Source of the DNA: Gammaproteobacteria bacterium
GTDB taxonomy: Bacteria; Pseudomonadota; Gammaproteobacteria; Thiomicrospirales; Thiomicrospiraceae
DNA: 5,279 nt
NCBI GenBank assembly: GCA_013153955.1
Contig: JAADDM010000160.1
Span: 1-5,279, forward strand
Reading direction: 5' to 3'
Part shown: positions 1 to 5,279 of the stretch, piece after piece
Layout of the letters: each line of letters opens with the position of its first letter
How positions within the stretch are numbered: position 1 is the stretch's first letter
Made by a program: the position numbers and the translations under genes
The notes under the pieces: model-generated
Database searches by the model: none
What the model was told of the DNA's origin: nothing
Seen by the model: only the letters and a program-made list of their open reading frames with translations

Positions 1-540
1 TTAACTCAACTGCTGATTACCTTCTCGGACGATACACAACTGCGCAGTGTTATTTTTTGGATGATGGGGTCTTTCGCTAATTTATCCTGGCACTCGATTG
101 CGCTGGTGAGCGCGGTTGTTGTAGCGGCTTTAATGGGCTTGTGGCGATTGGTTAACACCATGAATGCCTATCTGTTAGGCGAGAATGTCTGCCTGCATAT
201 GGGCTACACGCCAACCCGTTTTAAATGGCAAGTGATGGGCTTTAGTGCGCTGATTGTCGGGGCTTCGGTCTCAGTGGTTGGAGTGATTGGCTTTGTGGGC
301 TTGGTTGTGCCGCATATTATTCGCCTATGGGTTGGCTCAGACCACCGATTAGTGTTGCCGTTAAGTGCATTAGGGGGCGCACTGCTGTTGGTGGTTGCAG
401 ACTTGATGGCAAGACAGCTGCTCTATCCTGCCGAGTTACCCATCGGGCTTCTAATGGCGTTATTAGGGGGGCCTTTCTTCTTAATGTTGCTGCTCTCACA
501 AAGACGCAGCTTACACATGATGCGCTCAGGGAAGCCTTAA
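1..540 (+). CDS. hmuU: FecCD-family ABC transporter permease, heme type (5' truncated)
   Basis: This is the C-terminal 179 residues of an inner-membrane permease that forms the translocation channel of a type II (BtuCD-like) ABC importer for heme or iron chelates. The reading frame is open from base 1, and an internal Met pair at 61 is not the true start, because the preceding residues (LTQLLITFSDDTQLRSVIFW) already match the family. Family motifs seen are GVIGFVGLVVPH (fragment residues 94-105), the PAELPIG segment (143-149) and LLGGPFF (154-160). Hydrophobic stretches near fragment residues 33-50, 78-100, 118-136 and 146-165 fit the last membrane helices. Full family members are about 320-350 residues, so roughly half is missing to the left. 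The stop codon directly abuts the start of the ATPase gene, implying one operon. The heme assignment rests mainly on that ATPase; a siderophore or cobalamin permease would have the same motifs. Confidence 0.9.
   Translation, partial: LTQLLITFSDDTQLRSVIFWMMGSFANLSWHSIALVSAVVVAALMGLWRLVNTMNAYLLGENVCLHMGYTPTRFKWQVMGFSALIVGASVSVVGVIGFVGLVVPHIIRLWVGSDHRLVLPLSALGGALLLVVADLMARQLLYPAELPIGLLMALLGGPFFLMLLLSQRRSLHMMRSGKP
528..534 (+). promoter_or_regulatory. Ribosome binding site of hmuV inside hmuU
   Basis: AGGGAAG lies 6 bases before the ATG at 541 and within the last codons of the permease gene. Because the permease stop (TAA, 538-540) directly touches this ATG, ribosomes finishing the permease can restart on the ATPase, so translational coupling is likely. 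It supports 541 as the start. Confidence 0.6.
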
Positions 541-1401
541 ATGATCGCTATTACCTTAAAAAACCTGAGCTTTCAGGTTAATCATCAGCCTATTTTCAGT
601 CAAATCAGCTATCGGTTTAACCCTGGGCTTATTCACTGCATTTTAGGCCAAAATGGCGCAGGAAAATCGACGCTTCTAAAAACGTTAACCCAAGAGCTAA
701 CGCCCTCGCAAGGCTCAATTATGTGGGGGCATCAACCGCTGCATAGTCTTACGCCTCAAAGCCTTGCTAGACAGCGTTCCGTGCTGGCACAGTCCACAGA
801 GTTGACCTTCTCTTTTAGGGTCGATCAACTGATAGCGCTGGGGGCAGAAGTTCAACAAAATGCGCTGGCGATGGATGCCATTATCGACGCGGTATTAGCC
901 GTATGTGAATTGACTTCGCTAAGAACACGCGATTATTTAACCCTGTCAGGCGGTGAGCAGAAACGGGTGCAGATTGCCCGTGTTTTGGCGCAAATTTGGC
1001 CAGAGGATTTGAGTCTGGACGCCCTTAATACACTGGCTAAACAACGACAAAACTGCCGTCTTCAAGCTGTGGACTCAGCGCCATTTAAAGGTCGATGGCT
1101 CTTTTTAGATGAGTGGACTGCAGGCCTAGATGTTAAACACCAGCAGCAGTTGGCGCAGTATTTTCGTCAGTGGACAGCGCTGGGCTTAAGCATTGTGATG
1201 GTCGTCCATGATATTGCGCTGGCAGGCTTAATGGCTGATGAAGTGCTGATGCTAAAATCGGGTCAGATTTTTGCCTCGGGCGCTGTGGCAGAGGTGCTGA
1301 CCGCCAAACACCTTAAATTAGGGTTAGAGATGAGTTCTCGGGTTGAAATAGATGCAGAGAGTGGTCGCCCCCTTATTTTTCCTTGGTTTGAAAGTTTTTA
1401 G
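541..1401 (+). CDS. hmuV: Heme ABC transporter ATP-binding protein
   Basis: A 286-residue cytoplasmic ATPase that powers import through the adjacent permease. All the nucleotide-binding motifs are visible: Walker A GQNGAGKST (36-44), Q-loop Gln84, signature LSGGEQ (135-140), Walker B ending in Asp190-Glu191, D-loop AGLD (194-197) and switch His223. The segment SLARQRSVLAQ (74-84), followed by an LTFSFRV stretch, and the QIWP after the signature helix are typical of HmuV-type heme importers, which is why I prefer heme over siderophore. Between signature and Walker B there is an extended loop (about 151-185), and the protein is somewhat longer than the usual 255-275 residues. The position after Asp-Glu is Trp192 where most ABC ATPases have Pro (DEWT instead of DEPT). 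Start ATG at 541 directly follows the permease stop and has a good ribosome binding site. The substrate is an inference. Confidence 0.9.
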   Translation: MIAITLKNLSFQVNHQPIFSQISYRFNPGLIHCILGQNGAGKSTLLKTLTQELTPSQGSIMWGHQPLHSLTPQSLARQRSVLAQSTELTFSFRVDQLIALGAEVQQNALAMDAIIDAVLAVCELTSLRTRDYLTLSGGEQKRVQIARVLAQIWPEDLSLDALNTLAKQRQNCRLQAVDSAPFKGRWLFLDEWTAGLDVKHQQQLAQYFRQWTALGLSIVMVVHDIALAGLMADEVLMLKSGQIFASGAVAEVLTAKHLKLGLEMSSRVEIDAESGRPLIFPWFESF

Positions 1402-1416
1402 AGGCCTTCAGGTCTT
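1401..1416 (+). other. Small hairpin just after hmuV
   Basis: GAGGCC and GGTCTT can pair in RNA around a TTCA loop, using two G-U pairs. It starts on the last base of the hmuV stop codon. No run of T follows it, so it does not look like an intrinsic terminator. It could be a transcript-end stabiliser or chance. Confidence 0.2.
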
Positions 1417-1425
1417 ATTAGTTAA

Positions 1426-1451
1426 GAGGGAGAGATAAGCAAAGCCCTCCC
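1426..1451 (+). other. Possible stem-loop upstream of the sigma gene
   Basis: GAGGG (1426-1430) can pair with CCCTC (1445-1449), or in a shifted register GGGAG (1428-1432) with CTCCC (1447-1451). Either stem is 5 base pairs with a 14-base loop. No T run follows. It lies in the 100-base gap between the heme importer genes and the sigma factor gene, where I could not find a convincing promoter. Confidence 0.2.
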
Positions 1452-1491
1452 ACGAACAGAGCAGCATACGTCAATGCTTAATATGAACAAC

Positions 1492-1497
1492 AGGAAG
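1492..1497 (+). promoter_or_regulatory. Ribosome binding site of the sigma factor gene
   Basis: AGGAAG precedes the ATG at 1502 by 4 bases, a short but workable spacing. The in-frame codon just upstream of the ATG is TGA (1499-1501), so no longer version of the protein is possible and this start is fixed. Confidence 0.5.
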
Positions 1498-1501
1498 ATG
1501 A

Positions 1502-2023
1502 ATGCAAGATAAACATCGATTTTTTGAACAGCTGGTTTCAGCCTACTCAAATGACCTTTACCGCTATGCCTACTGGCTGTGTAAGCAGCCCACGGTTGCA
1601 GAGGATCTCGTGCAAGAGACCTTTACACGTGCTTGGAAGGCCATTGATAATTTAAAAGATGAGAAGGCGGCTAAAGTGTGGTTAATTACGATACTTCGGC
1701 GTGAAAATGCTCGAATGTATGAGAAATATCAGCCCCAGCTGCTTGAGATTGAAGAGGGGCTTGTGGCTGATGATTATCATAATGAACCGACCTATAAGAT
1801 AGAAAAACAACAGCTCCATAAAGCCATTTTTGACCTCGCTTTAGAATATAAAGAGCCGCTGATTTTGCAAATTATGTGGGGCTACACGGGCGAAGAGATT
1901 GCACAGCAGTTGGAGCTCAAGTTAGCCACCGTCAATACGCGATTATATCGGGCAAGACAGCAGTTAAAAGTCATTTTAACGGAAACAGCAGGCTCAAATA
2001 ATAGAACATCAACGCTAGGTTAG
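1502..2023 (+). CDS. ECF-type RNA polymerase sigma factor
   Basis: A 173-residue sigma-70 family protein of the extracytoplasmic function class, which redirects RNA polymerase to a specific promoter set when released from its anti-sigma factor. Region 2 covers about residues 7-75, with the DLVQETF motif (35-41) and the WLITILRRE helix (60-68) that contact core polymerase and the -10 element. A variable acidic linker follows (about 80-100). Region 4 lies at about 103-160 with a helix-turn-helix (TGEEIAQQL then ATVNTRLYRARQQL, 129-155) for -35 recognition. There is no region 1 or 3, as expected for ECF factors, and the length is normal. The next gene encodes a membrane protein of the kind that usually sequesters this type of sigma factor, 11 bases away and probably translationally coupled. 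Target genes and inducing signal cannot be read from the sequence; self-activation is common in the class but I saw no matching promoter here. Confidence 0.95.
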   Translation: MQDKHRFFEQLVSAYSNDLYRYAYWLCKQPTVAEDLVQETFTRAWKAIDNLKDEKAAKVWLITILRRENARMYEKYQPQLLEIEEGLVADDYHNEPTYKIEKQQLHKAIFDLALEYKEPLILQIMWGYTGEEIAQQLELKLATVNTRLYRARQQLKVILTETAGSNNRTSTLG

Positions 2024-2028
2024 GAGGG
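2022..2028 (+). promoter_or_regulatory. Strong Shine-Dalgarno overlapping the sigma stop codon
   Basis: AGGAGGG gives a near-perfect match to the 16S rRNA anti-Shine-Dalgarno and sits 6 bases before the ATG at 2035. Its first two bases are the last two of the sigma factor stop codon TAG (2021-2023). It is the strongest ribosome binding site in the window, so the anti-sigma may be made at least as efficiently as the sigma factor. Confidence 0.8.
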
Positions 2029-2034
2029 TATTAA

Positions 2035-2886
2035 ATGGACGAATTAGCACTTAGAAAACAGTTACAGGCAGCCCCTAATCAGTTAGATGATGAGATGTTA
2101 GCCTATTTAGAAAGCAATCCAGAACAGAAGAAAGTGGTTAAGCAAGTGAGAGCATTTGATAAACAGATTCATGCAGCATTGGAGGTTGAGGTGCCTGAAG
2201 GGTTACATGCCAGAATTCTTTTAAACCAATCCTATCAAGCAGGTCAAGCCGATTCGGTGGACAGCGCAGAACCGGTGTTAGAGGCTGCACCAAAAGCCGA
2301 TTCTAAAGCGGATGTTTCAACAACTACGCACGCAGAGAAGCGCGAGGGCCGAGCGGATAAATTGGTCGCCTTTTGGCATAAAGAGCGAGATTTATCGTGG
2401 GCAGGGCTGTTGGTAATGGCAGCCAGTTTAATGGTTGTGGCGGTCTCAATTACCTTATGGCAAGCTCCCCAACAGATAGAGCAGGTATCTGGATCTGAAA
2501 TTATCGCTCATATTGTGGATCATATCGGTGAAGACCCGAGTTTAATGACGGCGGTAAAACCATCTGAAAATGAGACGGATATACCCGCACTATTTGCCAC
2601 AGTAGGTGCACATTTAGATCAGCCGATTAAGCAGATGAGCTATGTTGGTCACTGTGTTATTAAAGGACAGAAGGGGTTACATATTGTGATGCAATCAGAT
2701 AATGGGCCTGTGACGGTGATTGTCATTCCGGGTCAGCAGCTTGCTGCGATGGAAGCGTTTCAAACAAGTGGCTATCAGGGCGAGTTAATCCCTGTTAAAG
2801 GCGGCATCGTCGCGATCGTGGCCACCAGTATGGAGCAGTTAGCATTAGCTCAGATTCGTTTCTTTAAAGCGGTAAATTTTACTTAA
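2035..2886 (+). CDS. DUF3379-type membrane protein, probable anti-sigma factor
   Basis: A 283-residue single-pass inner-membrane protein. The N-terminal cytoplasmic part (about 1-65) is charged and helical and contains FDKQIHAALEVEVPEGLHAR (41-60), a pattern I recognise from DUF3379 proteins that follow ECF sigma genes. A low-complexity Ala/Ser/Lys/Asp linker spans about 66-105. One membrane helix lies at about 121-142. The periplasmic C-terminal domain (143-283) holds Cys207 in YVGHCVIKGQKG and the GPVTVIVIPGQQ strand (224-235). No zinc-binding HxxxCxxC anti-sigma motif is present, so it is not a ZAS-type protein. The position right after the sigma gene and the topology make sigma sequestration the likely role: the N-terminal part would hold the sigma factor and the periplasmic part would sense the signal. 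That role is inferred, not shown. The family has no described biochemical mechanism that I know of. Confidence 0.85.
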   Translation: MDELALRKQLQAAPNQLDDEMLAYLESNPEQKKVVKQVRAFDKQIHAALEVEVPEGLHARILLNQSYQAGQADSVDSAEPVLEAAPKADSKADVSTTTHAEKREGRADKLVAFWHKERDLSWAGLLVMAASLMVVAVSITLWQAPQQIEQVSGSEIIAHIVDHIGEDPSLMTAVKPSENETDIPALFATVGAHLDQPIKQMSYVGHCVIKGQKGLHIVMQSDNGPVTVIVIPGQQLAAMEAFQTSGYQGELIPVKGGIVAIVATSMEQLALAQIRFFKAVNFT

Positions 2887-2901
2887 CATACTTCGGAATG
2901 T
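2886..2901 (+). other. Small UUCG hairpin at the end of the anti-sigma gene
   Basis: ACATAC and GAATGT pair around a TTCG loop with one A-A mismatch, giving a C(UUCG)G tetraloop. It begins on the last base of the stop codon and lies in the 47-base gap between two convergent genes. There is no T run on either side, so a role as terminator is doubtful. Confidence 0.25.
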
Positions 2902-2933
2902 AAGCGCCTGCTTTAGATGGGTAATTTAGAACA

Positions 2934-3806
2934 TTAATATTGAAACAGACGGGTTTTTAAACGTTCGATTTCATTATCAGAGAGCCCTAAAATCATTTGG
3001 CAGCGTTGGACGATGGGGTGTGCACGCTGCCTTTGCATAATCTTATCTGTCGCTAGATCAGGTAGGTGCGACAGACTCGTTAAATTTAACAGTTGGTGAG
3101 CCAGCGTAAGCAGGGCTACAGCACTTCGTACTTCAGTATTTTTAACCTTTGATACATCAGGCGTTTGTTGTAACAAAATGGCCTGTGCAATGTAGCTGGG
3201 TATATTCCAAGTATGTGCAATTACATAGCCCAATGTAGGGTACGTGGTGCTATAGCGCGCTATTTCCGTCTCATCTAATGTGGTGTGATGAATCAAATCG
3301 AGTGTATTGAGGCTCTGCTCTAAAGCTTGGCTGTACTGAGCATCATATTCACACAGCGCAAATGCGCCAATTTCATGCATTAACCCTAGTAAATAGGCTT
3401 CATCCGTTCGAATATTTTTGCAAAAAAGCGCAATCTCAGCAGCCACGATGGCAATGGCCTCGCTATGCTCTCCCAGCTGTTTAAGTTTAGTCGCATTAAG
3501 AATGTTTTTGACGGTAATAGAGAGCACGTAATTTTTTATTTGCATCGTCCCCAATCGTAAAATAGCCCCATCAATATCCTTCACCTTTTGCAGCGTTAGA
3601 TTGGAGCGAGAGAGTAAATTGGCAATGCCAATCAGCTCACCTGCTAAGAATGGGTTGGTTGAAACAATCGCCTTAATATCCTGAGTATCTGGTAAATCTT
3701 CTCGATTAAAAAGGGTCTGTAACTTGAGGACAGACTCAGGCAGTATCGGCATCTGGACACGTGTTAGTAGCGTTTGTGCATGGGTAATCTGTTCTTTTAA
3801 TTGCAT
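2934..3806 (-). CDS. HDOD domain protein
   Basis: A 290-residue soluble protein with an HDOD domain, a catalytically inactive relative of HD phosphohydrolases found in bacterial signalling proteins. The core shows the usual order: MPILPESVLKLQTL near the N-terminus (19-32), NPFLAGELIGIAN (51-63), the ILRLGTMQIKNYVLSI helix (82-97), LGLMHEIGAFAL (140-151) where the true HD enzymes carry a His-Asp pair, and TLGYVIAHTWNIP (191-203). The His pair that often follows this last motif is replaced by Gln-Gln (213-214). No GGDEF, EAL, receiver or kinase domain is attached, so it is a stand-alone HDOD protein. The start at 3806 has a weak AGGCGA ribosome binding site; Met19 is an alternative but would cut into the domain edge. 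It lies on the same strand as nrdA but 294 bases downstream, so it probably has its own promoter. Its partner and role are unknown. Confidence 0.9.
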   Translation of the reverse strand: MQLKEQITHAQTLLTRVQMPILPESVLKLQTLFNREDLPDTQDIKAIVSTNPFLAGELIGIANLLSRSNLTLQKVKDIDGAILRLGTMQIKNYVLSITVKNILNATKLKQLGEHSEAIAIVAAEIALFCKNIRTDEAYLLGLMHEIGAFALCEYDAQYSQALEQSLNTLDLIHHTTLDETEIARYSTTYPTLGYVIAHTWNIPSYIAQAILLQQTPDVSKVKNTEVRSAVALLTLAHQLLNLTSLSHLPDLATDKIMQRQRAHPIVQRCQMILGLSDNEIERLKTRLFQY

Positions 3807-3849
3807 AAGCAGTCGCCTAATAATTTTTATAATACAAAACGTTAGTTTA

Positions 3850-3858
3850 CTTATAGCA
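3850..3858 (-). promoter_or_regulatory. Possible extended -10 promoter of the HDOD gene
   Basis: On the minus strand TGCTATAAG matches an extended -10 element (TGnTATAAT) at all but one of the specified bases, and would start transcription about 35-40 bases before the HDOD ATG. I see no good -35 element, which extended -10 promoters can do without. A second candidate -10, TATTAT at 3829-3834, lies closer to the gene but also lacks a -35. Confidence 0.3.
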
Positions 3859-4044
3859 CATTCAGGAAAGAGGGGGCGAAATTGCGAGGTTCAATATAGA
3901 GAGGAGCTGATAAAACTTGGATGTATTATGCTAGAAATAAGGCTTATAACCTGAAGTGGAATGATTAGGTCTAGAGTGGCTTTTCGGGTTTAAATAAATG
4001 TTTAAAACAAGTCTTTTGTCTAAGATCAATGCGAGTATTGGGAG
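3859..4044. other. Intergenic stretch without a recognisable gene
   Basis: This is most of the 294-base gap between the HDOD gene and the end of nrdA. Short open frames here have no ribosome binding site at a useful distance, no recognisable protein features and atypical composition. GTTTAAA occurs twice (3988-3994 and 4000-4006) in an AT-rich patch. I see no tRNA, no intrinsic terminator with a T run, and no remnant of nrdB. Confidence 0.5.
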
Positions 4045-4060
4045 GTTTACATCTGTAAAC
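4045..4060. repeat. Perfect inverted repeat downstream of nrdA
   Basis: GTTTAC and GTAAAC flank the four bases ATCT, giving a perfect 6-base-pair stem with a 4-base loop. It lies 40 bases beyond the nrdA stop codon in the direction of nrdA transcription. No T run follows on either strand, so a classical terminator is unlikely; it may be an mRNA 3' hairpin or a binding site for a dimeric regulator. Confidence 0.4.
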
Positions 4061-4100
4061 AAGCCAACACACAACGCAGAGATTGGGAAAACAAGCTATT

Positions 4101-5279
4101 TTAAAGTTTGCAAGCACCGCCTGCACACCCATCATCCTCTTGGGTATCCGACGCCCCATCACGTGTATTGTGATAGTACAGCGTCTTTAGCCCCATCTTA
4201 TAGGCGTAGAGCAGGTCTTGAAGCACTAACTTGATTGGAACACGGTCTTCGTTAAAGCGCGCTGGGTCATAGTTGGTGTTGGCTGAGATGGCCTGATCGA
4301 CAAATTTCTGCATGATGCCGACAAGTTGTAGATAACCTTGGTTGTTTGGGATGTGCCAAAGCAACTCATAGTTATTACGCAACTCTTTAAAGCCTGGAAC
4401 GACCTGCTTTAAAATGCCATCTTTAGAAGCTTTCACCGAAACGTATCCGCGTGGCGGTTCAATACCATTGGTTGAGTTGGTGATCTGTGATGACGTTTCG
4501 CATGGCATAAGCGCGGTTAGCGTTGAGTTGCGTAAACCGTGCGTTTTAATATCGCTTCTAAGCCCTTCCCAATCCAAATGTAGCGGTTCACTACAAATAC
4601 TGTCAACATCCTTTTTATAGGTGTCGATTGGTAGAATGCCTTGGGCATACTTTGTCTCGCTGTAATAGCCACAAACCCCTTGCTCTTTTGCAAGGTTGTT
4701 AGAGGCTTTCAGCAGGTTAAATTGAATGGCTTCAAAGGTACGGTGAATCAGATTGTTTGCCGAACCATCAGAGTATTTGGTGTTGTTTTTAGCTAAGTAG
4801 TAGGCCATGTTGGTAACCCCTACGCCCAACGTTCTGCGCCCCATACTTGAGCGTTTTGCGGCTTCAACCGGGTAGTCTTGATAATCAAGTAAACTGTCTA
4901 GTGCACGAACAATCAGGTCAGAAAGTGACTCTAGCTCGGCAAGGTCTTTAATCGCACCCAAGTTAAAGGCAGATAGCGTGCATAGAGCGATTTCACCATT
5001 GGGATCTTCTACAGACTCAAGCGGGCTGGTCGGCAGGGCAATTTCTAAACAGAGGTTTGATTGGCGAACAGGTGCTTGCTTCGGATCAAATGGGCTGTGT
5101 GTATTACAGTGATCGACGTTTTGAATATAGATTCGACCCGTTTGTGCACGCTCTTGAGCCATCTGAGAGAATAGATCAATCGCTTTAACCTGCTTTTTAC
5201 GAATGCTGTTATCAGCTTCATAAATTTGGTATAGGCGTTCAAATTCATCCTGATCTTCAAAGAAAGCATCATATAGGCC
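4101..5279 (-). CDS. nrdA: Class Ia ribonucleotide reductase large subunit (5' truncated)
   Basis: The C-terminal 392 residues of the cytoplasmic enzyme that reduces ribonucleoside diphosphates to deoxyribonucleotides with the radical subunit NrdB. The frame is open to the right edge; the Met at 5162 is internal, since the upstream codons (GLYDAFFEDQDEFERLYQIY at the edge) match the family. By alignment from memory with the 761-residue E. coli protein, the fragment begins near residue 363. The active-site thiyl Cys439 (fragment residue 77, in QSNLCLEI) is present with Glu441, as are redox partner Cys462 (100), radical-transfer Tyr730 and Tyr731 (368, 369) and the C-terminal thiol pair (385, 390; CAGGACKL). 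The allosteric N-terminal ATP cone and Cys225 lie outside the window. Two small oddities: the phosphate-binding loop reads PCETSSQ where E. coli has PSETSSQ, and the tail before the last cysteines is about 7 residues shorter. No nrdB follows directly. Confidence 0.97.
   Translation of the reverse strand, partial: GLYDAFFEDQDEFERLYQIYEADNSIRKKQVKAIDLFSQMAQERAQTGRIYIQNVDHCNTHSPFDPKQAPVRQSNLCLEIALPTSPLESVEDPNGEIALCTLSAFNLGAIKDLAELESLSDLIVRALDSLLDYQDYPVEAAKRSSMGRRTLGVGVTNMAYYLAKNNTKYSDGSANNLIHRTFEAIQFNLLKASNNLAKEQGVCGYYSETKYAQGILPIDTYKKDVDSICSEPLHLDWEGLRSDIKTHGLRNSTLTALMPCETSSQITNSTNGIEPPRGYVSVKASKDGILKQVVPGFKELRNNYELLWHIPNNQGYLQLVGIMQKFVDQAISANTNYDPARFNEDRVPIKLVLQDLLYAYKMGLKTLYYHNTRDGASDTQEDDGCAGGACKL

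Noticed and set aside
1454..1472. GAAC followed by CGTC as an autoregulated ECF promoter for the sigma gene
   Set aside because: Only 11 bases separate the two elements, too few for an ECF promoter, and the leading GG of the usual GGAAC is missing.
1474..1512. A 12-codon open frame (MLNMNNRKMNAR) overlapping the sigma factor start, as a possible leader peptide
   Set aside because: No ribosome binding site precedes its ATG, its sequence resembles no attenuator peptide, and the overlap is easily explained by chance.
3724..3954. Plus-strand open frame running from inside the HDOD gene into the intergenic region
   Set aside because: It is antisense to the HDOD start, has no ribosome binding site and shows no protein family features.
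3965..4000. Intrinsic terminator for nrdA around the GGCTTTTCGGG stretch
   Set aside because: The flanking bases do not form an inverted repeat, and there is no stem followed by a T run in the nrdA direction.
3998..4234. Plus-strand open frame across the nrdA end, and a minus-strand frame at 3971-4162
   Set aside because: Both overlap the certain nrdA coding sequence in other frames and have no ribosome binding site or recognisable protein features.
5045..5272. Minus-strand frame starting near the right edge
   Set aside because: It is an out-of-frame shadow of nrdA, whose own frame is continuous to the window edge and matches the family residue by residue.
1..5279. Mobile elements, CRISPR arrays, tRNA or rRNA genes, Fur or NrdR boxes
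   Set aside because: I looked on both strands and saw no repeat arrays, transposase motifs, cloverleaf patterns or matching operator palindromes; the promoters of hmuU and nrdA lie outside the window.

Overview
The window looks like ordinary chromosomal DNA from a gammaproteobacterium. Three things point there: a class Ia ribonucleotide reductase large subunit that lines up closely with E. coli NrdA, an ECF sigma factor followed by a DUF3379-type membrane protein (a pairing I know from gammaproteobacteria such as Vibrio and Shewanella), and a heme-type ABC importer. Base composition is moderate. A sulfur-oxidising relative of Thiomicrospira is possible, but that is a guess from general feel and not something the sequence proves.

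Layout: positions 1-1401 (+) hold the 3' half of a FecCD-family permease gene (hmuU-like), followed with no gap by its ATPase gene (hmuV-like). After 100 bases without a gene comes a two-gene unit on the same strand: an ECF sigma factor (1502-2023) and its probable membrane-anchored anti-sigma factor (2035-2886). A convergent gap of 47 bases follows. On the minus strand, a single-domain HDOD protein is encoded at 2934-3806. A 294-base intergenic stretch (3807-4100) holds a possible promoter for the HDOD gene and a small perfect inverted repeat, but no gene. The rest (4101-5279, minus) is the 3' half of nrdA, which runs off the right edge.

How the genes work together: the permease and ATPase form one inner-membrane importer, probably for heme; the periplasmic binding protein would lie left of the window. 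The sigma/anti-sigma pair is a self-contained regulatory switch, and translation of the two genes is probably coupled because the Shine-Dalgarno sequence of the second overlaps the stop codon of the first. NrdA makes deoxyribonucleotides with NrdB, but nrdB is not directly downstream as it is in E. coli. The HDOD protein is a probable signalling or scaffold protein of unknown partner.

I found no mobile element, CRISPR array, RNA gene or clearly new system. The points most worth checking are the sigma/DUF3379 module and its signal, the missing nrdB neighbour, and two residue substitutions in otherwise conserved motifs (Trp after the HmuV Walker B Asp-Glu, Cys in the NrdA phosphate-binding loop).
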